64,000 nucleotides of DNA from CAVXFB01 sp963760935 (GTDB lineage Bacteria > Planctomycetota > Planctomycetia > Pirellulales > Thermoguttaceae). Of this stretch, positions 1 to 6,808 are shown piece after piece. Below the pieces are notes generated by a model, which was not told where the DNA came from, did no database searches, and saw only the letters and a program-made list of their open reading frames with translations. The stretch spans positions 124,001 through 188,000 of the forward strand of contig CAVXFB010000008.1 in the NCBI GenBank assembly GCA_963760935.1. The letters run 5' to 3'. The stretch's first letter is position 1, and every line of letters starts with the position of its first letter. The position numbers and the translations under genes were made by a program.

Positions 1-538
1 GTTCACCGATCTGGCCGCCGTCTTGCCATGCGGTGATCTGCTCGCGGATTGCATCGATCCGCATCCCGTTCTTGCGCATGTAGAACATGCGATCACGCCC
101 GATATCGAGATCAGCGTCATCCAGCGGGCAAAGGTGTTCCGTTACCCAACCGATCTTCGGCGGCAGACCGTTAAGCTGCTCGATTGCCGACGTATAGCCG
201 CCCAGCGCTTCGAAAGCTAGCGGGCCGTTGCACGCGACGTAGCACTGATTGATCGCCGTCGCATACGGCTCCCAATCGTTGGCGATGACCCGATAGCCCG
301 CCATCTTGGCCCACCGCGAGACGACGCCGCTACCGGCGAAGAAGTCGACAAAGCTCGCGCCTGCCGAAGCGGCTGTCTGCTGCACCGCTCGGTAAATCAA
401 TGGCAGCAGCTTGCGCTTGTTGCCAATGTACGGGATGAGCTGATTGAACAGATACTCGGTGGTCCGCACCGCCGCATGCCGGCTGCGATCGTATGTCGCC
501 AGATGAAGGCTCATGGCCGTTTTGTACCACATAGCCAT
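1..538 (-). CDS. D12-class adenine-specific DNA methyltransferase (Dam-like), 3' end off the window
   Basis: This gene enters from the left edge and is transcribed leftwards. Its N-terminal part reads LIPYIGNKRKLLPLIYRA, followed about 20 residues later by VDFFAGSGVVSRWAKMAGY and NDWEPYA. The FxGxG SAM-binding motif close to the N-terminus, preceded by the Y-I-G-N-K-R element, is the signature of the D12/Dam family, which methylates N6 of adenine. The catalytic DPPY motif should lie beyond the window. ATG codons at 538, 532 and 514 are all possible starts; the last gives the most typical N-terminal length. Restriction partner or orphan status cannot be judged because the flank is missing. Confidence 0.8.
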   Translation of the reverse strand, partial: MAMWYKTAMSLHLATYDRSRHAAVRTTEYLFNQLIPYIGNKRKLLPLIYRAVQQTAASAGASFVDFFAGSGVVSRWAKMAGYRVIANDWEPYATAINQCYVACNGPLAFEALGGYTSAIEQLNGLPPKIGWVTEHLCPLDDADLDIGRDRMFYMRKNGMRIDAIREQITAWQDGGQIGE

Positions 539-670
539 TGCCGTGGCGAGTGCGATCTCCAAGTGCTGGCCCGGCAGGGTGGCAAAGTTCCCCAGCCGCT
601 TTTGTCAGTGAACATATCGGAAGTCGGGGCCACCCTGCGCGGGTTTCCTCCTATTGCCAACGCGCCGATG

Positions 671-2062
671 TTATTCTTCCTCTTTTTCTTTCAACAAAAG
701 TCTCATGTTTCGTGCCGCTTCACGAATTTCTGCGGTCTTGCCGTTCTTAACAATGCTTCTTAATACAGTAATCTGGTGGTGGTAGCCGAAATCCCGATCG
801 ACGCCTTCATCGTGGTACTCGATCAAAACGTCCAATACCTTCATGTCATCAATTGCGCCGGCGGTAAGCTCTGTCAGGCTAAAGGCAGCATCATATCGAA
901 CTTCCCAATCATCCGCATCATTCTTGGCAAGTTGCGACAACAGCGGAATCGCGTCGCGCCCTAGCAATTTTGCGACCGCGTCCACAACTGCTCGACGCAC
1001 CACTACCGGCACCCTGCGATCGTGCAGAATGGCCATAAATGGCTCGCTGGCGCGACGATCGTGCAGCAATCCAATGGCTCTTGCTGCTGCCGCGCGCACT
1101 GCGATTCGCTCAACAGGATCATTCAAGTGCGTGAACAGAGGCTCCATCGCGGACTTGGCATCGAGCGTGCCTAATGCATACACGGCATAGGCACGAACGG
1201 AGTCGTGTTCCTTATTATTGTTGAGCACCTTGAGAAGCGGTTCGATTGCCGATTTGTCACCGACTTCCCCCAACGCCAACGCGGCCTCTGCACGAAACCG
1301 CCGTTCCCGCTTGGGGTCATGCATGATCTCCAATAAGAACGGCACAGCTTTGGACGTCTTGGAGGCACCCAATGCGTTGATTGCTTGCCAGCAGACGGCC
1401 TTGTCTTTGTCCTTGAGGAGTGGGATCAAAGGCTCGATCACCGGCGGATCATGGAACGCTCCCAGTGCGATAATGGCGCTGCAGCGGACGGAGGCATCAC
1501 TGTCTTTGAGGGCCTTTAGCAGCGCTGGGATAACAACTGGACGAGGCGCCACAGCGGAATGCTCGGCGAGTGATTCGGCTAACGCTTGCGAACCACGCTG
1601 GCGAACACTTACATCGGGATCAGAAAGCACGCCCGCCAACGTCTCGATAGCGCGTGGATCATTGAAATCGGCCAAGAGAGAAATAATGGCTGAACGGTTT
1701 TCACCTGATGATCGGTGTAGCGCTTCAATGCACGGGCCAACGGACGGCACTCCTATCTTTCGAAGGGCGTCCCCGGCACGCCAACCCACTGCCCATCCGT
1801 TATGAACTAGGGCGCCGTCGTTCAATAGCCGGATCAAGAACGGTATGGCGGGAACTGCCGTGGGTCCCAACGTCCCTAACTCCTTGGCGGCCTTTTCACG
1901 CTTCTGGGCGTCGTCAGAGAACGTTTGCTCGATCAACCCCTTGACCTTGGCTGACGCGCCAGGGGGAATATCCGCTTTCGTAGGCTCGTTATCTGCACCC
2001 GCTAGGGTGGTGCCGATAAGGACCAGTGCGGTGGCAACGGACAAAGCCAACTTGTTATACAT
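671..2062 (-). CDS. Secreted HEAT-repeat protein
   Basis: The 463-residue product starts with a hydrophobic signal peptide (MYNKLALSVATALVLIGTTL) and is otherwise made of about nine helical HEAT/PBS-type repeats with recurring motifs such as ALGEVGDKSAIEPLL and ALGAFHDPPVIEPLI. Such solenoids are protein-binding scaffolds; no enzymatic motif is seen. The frame stays open for another 58 codons upstream, but that stretch translates two palindromic repeats, and AAGGAG lies about 8 nt before the chosen ATG, so the start at the signal peptide is preferred. The C-terminus is charged (KEKEEE). Its partner is unknown. Confidence 0.82.
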   Translation of the reverse strand: MYNKLALSVATALVLIGTTLAGADNEPTKADIPPGASAKVKGLIEQTFSDDAQKREKAAKELGTLGPTAVPAIPFLIRLLNDGALVHNGWAVGWRAGDALRKIGVPSVGPCIEALHRSSGENRSAIISLLADFNDPRAIETLAGVLSDPDVSVRQRGSQALAESLAEHSAVAPRPVVIPALLKALKDSDASVRCSAIIALGAFHDPPVIEPLIPLLKDKDKAVCWQAINALGASKTSKAVPFLLEIMHDPKRERRFRAEAALALGEVGDKSAIEPLLKVLNNNKEHDSVRAYAVYALGTLDAKSAMEPLFTHLNDPVERIAVRAAAARAIGLLHDRRASEPFMAILHDRRVPVVVRRAVVDAVAKLLGRDAIPLLSQLAKNDADDWEVRYDAAFSLTELTAGAIDDMKVLDVLIEYHDEGVDRDFGYHHQITVLRSIVKNGKTAEIREAARNMRLLLKEKEEE

Positions 2063-2090
2063 GTGGAATGCTCCTTTGGGGGGGCAATAA

Positions 2091-2160
2091 GGGGTCAGAA
2101 CTATATGTCGGTTCCAAGACACAAGACACTCGATGATTGAGGAAAAACAGTTCTGACCCC
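2091..2160. repeat. 70-bp palindromic repeat, family A, copy 1
   Basis: The element has 12-nt inverted ends GGGGTCAGAACT / AGTTCTGACCCC. It differs from the second copy 114 nt away at only three positions. It lies in the 5' leader of the HEAT-repeat gene, 29 nt from the start codon. The ends resemble those of REP/MITE-like elements mobilised by IS200-like enzymes, but no such transposase is in the window. Confidence 0.85.
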
Positions 2161-2204
2161 TTTGTTGTCCCAGACCCCTTTTCAGACCCCGTCGGGGGAC
2201 AAAA

Positions 2205-2274
2205 GGGGTCAGAACTATTTTTCGGTTCCAAGACACAAGACACCCGATGATTGAGGAAAAACAGTTCTGACCCC
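2205..2274. repeat. 70-bp palindromic repeat, family A, copy 2
   Basis: This is a second copy in the same orientation, with the same 12-nt inverted ends and 67 of 70 positions identical to copy 1. The spacer between the copies contains further GACCCC/GGGG motifs. The pair forms a tandem array upstream of the HEAT-repeat gene. Confidence 0.85.
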
Positions 2275-2419
2275 TTCGTCGTCCTCAAGCGTCTCGCCGT
2301 CCGTTGCAACCACGTCTCCGGCCCAAGCGGCCGGCACACGGCATGTTCCGAGATTACCGCCGCCGTCTTCCCTCGTCAATAAGCTCGCCTGTCCTCGTCA
2401 TCGTCGTTATTTTCTCCTA

Positions 2420-3094
2420 CTATTCTTCGGCGGCACGCTCGACGACCTTCCGCGGCACGCCGATATCGAGCACGTGCAATCGGCCCAGATATGGCGCGGC
2501 CGCGGGCGCAGAGAAACCGGTTTTCGGCGTCACGAACGTGCACGTCTCGGCCGCGCGGATTGTGTGCTGGGCTGGCTGGCCCGAGTCGCAGTCCAATCCG
2601 CTGGGCAAGTCGATGGCAAGAATGGGCACTCCCGCGGCGTTAAGTTGATCGATCACCGCGTCCAACGGAGGGCGAGGCTCGCCGCGCGCTCCTGTACCCA
2701 ACAGGCCGTCCACAATCCAGGCGGCGCCGTCCAGCCGCTCCGCCAACCGCTGCTCGTCGTGCGCCGCGCCGAACGATTCGATTGGAACGTCGGTCTTCGA
2801 GAGGATGCCGAAGTTAGTAGCAGCATCGCCGGTGAGCTCTTCCGGACGTGTCCACATCAACACGCGGACCGCATAGCCTCGAAGATCGAGATGGCGAGCG
2901 ATGACGAACCCGTCCCCAGCGTTATTCCCCTTGCCGCAACAGATAACGACCGGGCCGGCAACCCCCAATTGGCACAGGATGTCGGCCACGCCACGCCCTG
3001 CGTTCTCCATGAGAACCAGCGAACAGAAGCCAAACTCGTCGACGGCCAATCGGTCGACGCGGCGCGATTGTTCGCGTGTGAGAGCGATCTGCAT
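2420..3094 (-). CDS. nnrE: NAD(P)H-hydrate epimerase (YjeF N-terminal domain)
   Basis: The product interconverts R- and S-epimers of hydrated NAD(P)H so that a dehydratase can repair them. At 224 residues it contains only the YjeF_N domain: the motif GKGNNAGDGFVIARHL, the DGLLGTGARGEPR loop and AIDLPSGLDCDSG are all present. The ATP/ADP-dependent dehydratase domain found fused in many bacteria is absent and must be encoded elsewhere. The gene is divergent from the fmdB-like gene; a 26-bp-arm palindrome lies between them. The two close ATG codons leave the start uncertain by a few bases. Confidence 0.9.
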   Translation of the reverse strand: MQIALTREQSRRVDRLAVDEFGFCSLVLMENAGRGVADILCQLGVAGPVVICCGKGNNAGDGFVIARHLDLRGYAVRVLMWTRPEELTGDAATNFGILSKTDVPIESFGAAHDEQRLAERLDGAAWIVDGLLGTGARGEPRPPLDAVIDQLNAAGVPILAIDLPSGLDCDSGQPAQHTIRAAETCTFVTPKTGFSAPAAAPYLGRLHVLDIGVPRKVVERAAEE

Positions 3095-3183
3095 GGCATG
3101 GTTCCTATCCTTGGTTCGTTTGTATCAGCTAAGCTGCAAGCAGCGTAAGTCCCCCGAAGAACTGCGAAGTCCATTTCTCCGAC

Positions 3184-3267
3184 GGGAGGGCGAGGCTCCC
3201 GCCGAGCCGAAATGTCGAAACTCGGCTCGCCCTGGAACAAACGGCTCGGCAGGAGCCTCGCCCTCCC
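3184..3267. repeat. Palindromic repeat with 26-nt arms (family C)
   Basis: The arms at 3184-3209 and 3242-3267 are inverted copies matching at 25 of 26 positions and begin GGGAGGGCGAGGCTCC; the loop is 32 nt. Sequences of this type are widespread between genes in planctomycete genomes. It fills most of the gap between the divergent nnrE and fmdB-like genes, so their promoters must lie close to or inside it. Confidence 0.85.
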
Positions 3268-3396
3268 CAAGCCCCCTGTGGCGCTTTGCAGTTCTCCTGG
3301 TAAGTGCCCCCGAACCCTTCATTCTGACCCACTAACATCGTAAAATAGACTAAGCCGGTTGTCACTATGCTACAGAACGACGGGAGAGACCAATCC

Positions 3397-3621
3397 ATGC
3401 CGATTTATGAGTATTCTTGCAAGTGCTGTGGCCATGAGTTCGAGGAGCTAGTGCGGGGTGACGAAAAACCCGGCTGCCCATCGTGTGGAAAAGCCAGCGC
3501 CCAGCGCCAATTGAGCGTGCCGGCGGCCCACACCGCATCCTCGGGTCCCTCAGGTTGTCCGGCCCAGGAGATGTGCGGCCTCGGCGGTTGCTGCGGCCAG
3601 GGCTGTGGGTTCGAGCAGTAG
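3397..3621 (+). CDS. FmdB family zinc-ribbon protein
   Basis: This is a 74-residue protein starting MPIYEYSCKCCGHEFEELV, with a second pair CPSC forming the FmdB-type zinc ribbon (CxxC about 20 residues apart). The C-terminal third is Cys/Gly-rich (GLGGCCGQGCG), a tail seen in several planctomycete family members. The family is annotated as putative regulatory protein, but its role is not established. The start was placed at the conserved MPIYEY; ATG ten codons upstream would only add a non-conserved extension. It lies 80 nt upstream of the oxidoreductase gene on the same strand. Confidence 0.85.
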   Translation: MPIYEYSCKCCGHEFEELVRGDEKPGCPSCGKASAQRQLSVPAAHTASSGPSGCPAQEMCGLGGCCGQGCGFEQ

Positions 3622-3701
3622 CTTCGTCCGCCGGTCAATTTTTTGGAGACTATCCGCCATCTAGCCTTATTCGTTCGCCTTACTTCCCAGGGAGAATAAT
3701 C

Positions 3702-5030
3702 TTGGCAACCTCACGCAACACCAATCGACGCAATTTTCTCAAGGCTGGAGCTTTAGCAGCCGCGGCCGTACCCACTTTTCTGCCACGCCATGTGCTGGGC
3801 TTTGCGGGCACGCCCGGTGCAAATGAGCAGATTGTCGTCGGCATCGTCGGCGTTGGACTTCGTGGAAAGCAGCTCATCCGCAACATCAAGAATATCAAGG
3901 GCGCGAGCCGCATTGTCGCCATTTGCGAGGTAAATCCCGTCAAGGTTGCCGAGACGCTAAAGGAACATCAAGCCGACTGGACCGTCTACCAGGATTACCG
4001 CAAGCTGATCGACCGAAAGGACCTCACCGGCATATTCATCTGCACGCCGCATCACCAACACGTCCTGCCCGCGATGCTGGCGTGTCAAGCGGGGCTCGAT
4101 GTGTATTGCGAGAAGCCGTTGTCGAATTACGTCAAGGAAGGGCGGGAGTTGGTCAAGGCCGTGAAGAAATATGGGCGCGTGTTGCAGGTCGGCAGCCAGC
4201 AGCGCACGATGGAAATGGATCGGTTTGCCTGTGAATTTGTCCGCGACGGCGGCATCGGAAAGGTGAAAGGCGTCGAAACGGTCAACTTCGCCGGATCGAA
4301 ACCCTATCCGCCCGAGGGACTTCCCGCAGAGCCCATTCCGCCCGGCTTCAATTGGGACTTGTTCCAGGGCCCTGCCCCCGTACATCCTTATAATCACCTG
4401 CTCTGCGCACACTGGTCGGAGAAACTGGGCGGTTGCTGGTCCGACTGGCAGGACTATTCCGGCGGCGGAACCGATATGATGGCGCACTCGCTCGATATGG
4501 TCCAATATGCGCTTGGGACCGACTACACGGGCCCCACCGAGTTCTGGCCCGTCGCAGGAGAAGGCGAAGGCGTTGCGGCCCGTGTCGACTTCCGCTATCC
4601 GAGCGGCATCGAAGTGCATGCGATATTCGATCCCACTAAGAAACCGCGGCGCGGACCATTGTTGGGCGGAATCTTCTTGGGCGAAAAGTGCAAGATCGAA
4701 ATCAACCGCAACAAGTTCACCACGAATCCGCGCAACTTCATCGAGAATCCGCCGTCCCGCGAACTGGCCAAGAAGTGGGAAGGCGACGGCTGGGTTGCCC
4801 AAGGACACATCGAAAACTGGTACGATTGCATCAAGTCGCGTGGCAAGCCAAACGCCGACGTCGAGATGGGACACCGCACGGTAACGGTTGGTCATCTGAT
4901 CAACATTACGCGGGCCGTAGGCCGAAAAGTCCAGTGGGATCCCGCGACTGAGCAGATCATCGGCGATCCAGAAGCCACCGCCTTGTTGGATCGGCATCGC
5001 CGTAAGGGCTGGGAACTGCCGACCGTGTGA
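3702..5030 (+). CDS. Gfo/Idh/MocA family oxidoreductase, Tat-exported
   Basis: This 442-residue protein is a predicted NAD(P)-dependent sugar or inositol dehydrogenase-like enzyme. It opens with a twin-arginine signal (NRRNFLKAGALAAAAV), then a Rossmann fold (VGIVGVGLRGKQLIRNI) and the family CEKPLSNYVKEGRELV motif containing the catalytic-region EKP. The C-terminal half is the usual alpha/beta substrate domain. The start is inferred as TTG because the Tat signal begins there and GGGAGAA lies upstream; a longer frame upstream has no conserved content. Planctomycetes carry many such exported paralogs; the substrate cannot be read from the sequence. Confidence 0.9.
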   Translation: MATSRNTNRRNFLKAGALAAAAVPTFLPRHVLGFAGTPGANEQIVVGIVGVGLRGKQLIRNIKNIKGASRIVAICEVNPVKVAETLKEHQADWTVYQDYRKLIDRKDLTGIFICTPHHQHVLPAMLACQAGLDVYCEKPLSNYVKEGRELVKAVKKYGRVLQVGSQQRTMEMDRFACEFVRDGGIGKVKGVETVNFAGSKPYPPEGLPAEPIPPGFNWDLFQGPAPVHPYNHLLCAHWSEKLGGCWSDWQDYSGGGTDMMAHSLDMVQYALGTDYTGPTEFWPVAGEGEGVAARVDFRYPSGIEVHAIFDPTKKPRRGPLLGGIFLGEKCKIEINRNKFTTNPRNFIENPPSRELAKKWEGDGWVAQGHIENWYDCIKSRGKPNADVEMGHRTVTVGHLINITRAVGRKVQWDPATEQIIGDPEATALLDRHRRKGWELPTV

Positions 5031-5051
5031 CGTGACGGTGTAACGAAGCTG

Positions 5052-5474
5052 CTACAGGTCGACGGTAGAGACTAAATTGACCTCGGAGTGCTTCAGCGCC
5101 TCGATGGCAGCGTCGACGTCCTCGAAGCGGAAGACGAGCACGGCCTTGTCGTTTCGTTTCTCGGCAAAGGCGTACATGTACTCAACGTTGATTCGGGCTT
5201 GCTCGATGACCCGCAGCACGTCGGCCAGACCGCCGGGCCGGTCGGGCACCTCCAGCGCCAGCACTTCCGTCACGTTGACCGCGAAGCCGGCCCCTTCCAG
5301 CACGGCCTTGGCTTGTTGCCAATCGCGGATCACCAGCCTGAGGATGCCATACTGCTGCGTGTCGGCCAGCGAGAGAGTGGCCAGATTGATGCCCGCGTCG
5401 GCCAGCGCCTGACACGGCGCTCGCAAGTGTCCCGGCCGATTCTCGACGAAAACCGAAAGCTGGTAAATCTTCAT
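5052..5474 (-). CDS. Tandem ACT-domain protein
   Basis: This 140-residue protein consists of two ACT domains, the first starting YQLSVFVENRPGHL and the second LEVPDRPGGLADVLRVIE. ACT domains bind amino acids and regulate amino-acid metabolism. Its ATG overlaps the paaK stop (ATGA), so the two are translationally coupled. The pairing of PaaK-type ligases with a two-ACT protein recurs in bacteria and archaea that metabolise aromatic amino acids, suggesting that it senses an aromatic amino acid or its product; this role is inferred. Confidence 0.88.
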   Translation of the reverse strand: MKIYQLSVFVENRPGHLRAPCQALADAGINLATLSLADTQQYGILRLVIRDWQQAKAVLEGAGFAVNVTEVLALEVPDRPGGLADVLRVIEQARINVEYMYAFAEKRNDKAVLVFRFEDVDAAIEALKHSEVNLVSTVDL

Positions 5475-6808
5475 GTCAGTCCCCGTTGATCGATGACCCG
5501 TTTTGCCTTGCCTTCGCTACGAGCGATCGACTGCGGCTCGACCAGCCGCACCGCGGCGCGAATGCCGATAGTATGCTCGATTTCGTGGGCCAGCTTGTGT
5601 TGCAAATTTTCCATGGCGCCGACGCGGTCACTGAACACCCCGGGCGTCACTTCGACGCGCACTTCAAGCTCGTCCAAGTCGCGCTGCCGCGTCAGCACGA
5701 TCTGATAGTGTGGCAAGGTGCCCTCGACCGTCAACAGCGCCGTTTCAATTTGTGACGGAAACACGTTGACACCGCGGATGATGAACATATCGTCGCTGCG
5801 ATGCGAGATGCGGCGGATGCGGCGGATCGTTCGCCCGCAGACGCACGGTTCGCTGATGATGGACGTGATGTCGCGGGTGCGATACCGAATCATGGGCATC
5901 GCCTGCTTCGAAAGCGTCGTGAGCACCAATTCGCCTTCCTGTCCTTCGGGCAGCGGCTGAAGCGAGTCGGGATCGATGATTTCGGGATAGAAGTGATCTT
6001 CAAAGATGTGCAGCCCGTCTTGCGCCGCACATTCGGCTCCCACGCCCGGTCCTACGATCTCCGTCAGTCCATAGATGTCAAAGGCTTTGATGCCTGCGGC
6101 CGCTTCGATTCGCCGCCGCATGGAATCCGTCCAAGGTTCTGCGCCGAAGCAACCCGCTCTCAGCGGCAGCGCGCGCACGTCGACGGCCATCTCGTCGGCC
6201 CGGTCGAGCAGATGCAAAAAATAGCTGGGCGTGCAGCAGATAGCGGAAACGCCGAGGTCTTTCATCATCATGATTTGCCGATCGGTGTTGCCGCCGGAAA
6301 TCGGGATGACCGTGGCTCCCAGCGCCTCGGCGCCATAGTGGATGCCGAGCCCGCCAGTAAAAAGTCCGTAACCGTAGGCGTTTTGCACGATGTCGCCGCT
6401 GTGCAAGCCGTAGCCGGCCAGCGCGCGAAGCATCACGTTGGCCCAGACGTTCACGTCGGCCTGAGTGTAGGCGACGACAATCGGCTTGCCGGTCGTGCCG
6501 CTCGACGCATGCAGCCGCACTACTTCGCTCATCGGGCTCGCACAGAGGCCCAACGGATACGTATCGCGCAGGTCGGCCTTCACCGTGAGGGGCAGCTTCG
6601 CGATGTCGTCGATGCTACGCAGCGACGACGGCCCGACGCCCAGGTCGTCCATCCGGCGACGGTACAGCGGCACATTCTCGTATGCCCGGCGCGCCACTTC
6701 GCACAAGCGAGACAACTGCAACTCGCGCAACGCACTCTGCGGCATGAAATCCGCATCGCTGGCCGGGTGCCGACACGTACAGCCGTCGTGTTTCATAGAC
6801 GTCCTCAT
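5471..6808 (-). CDS. paaK: Phenylacetate--CoA ligase
   Basis: The product is a 445-residue adenylate-forming enzyme that activates aryl acetates (phenylacetate, possibly indoleacetate) with ATP and CoA. The AMP-binding motif is HASSGTTGKPIVVAYT, the core motif is YGLTEIVGPGVG, and the C-terminal domain contains RTRDITS and the ISHRSDDMFIIRGVNVFPSQ stretch typical of PaaK. A CxC-rich element (CVCGRTIRRIRR) matches the family. The start codon overlaps the stop of the iorAB fusion (ATGA) and its own stop overlaps the ACT gene, giving a three-gene coupled operon for 2-oxo-acid oxidation followed by CoA ligation. Confidence 0.93.
   Translation of the reverse strand: MRTSMKHDGCTCRHPASDADFMPQSALRELQLSRLCEVARRAYENVPLYRRRMDDLGVGPSSLRSIDDIAKLPLTVKADLRDTYPLGLCASPMSEVVRLHASSGTTGKPIVVAYTQADVNVWANVMLRALAGYGLHSGDIVQNAYGYGLFTGGLGIHYGAEALGATVIPISGGNTDRQIMMMKDLGVSAICCTPSYFLHLLDRADEMAVDVRALPLRAGCFGAEPWTDSMRRRIEAAAGIKAFDIYGLTEIVGPGVGAECAAQDGLHIFEDHFYPEIIDPDSLQPLPEGQEGELVLTTLSKQAMPMIRYRTRDITSIISEPCVCGRTIRRIRRISHRSDDMFIIRGVNVFPSQIETALLTVEGTLPHYQIVLTRQRDLDELEVRVEVTPGVFSDRVGAMENLQHKLAHEIEHTIGIRAAVRLVEPQSIARSEGKAKRVIDQRGLT

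Noticed and set aside
3957..4997. A 346-codon minus-strand frame opposite the Gfo/Idh/MocA gene
   Set aside because: The plus-strand gene is unambiguous; the antisense frame has no conserved motif.
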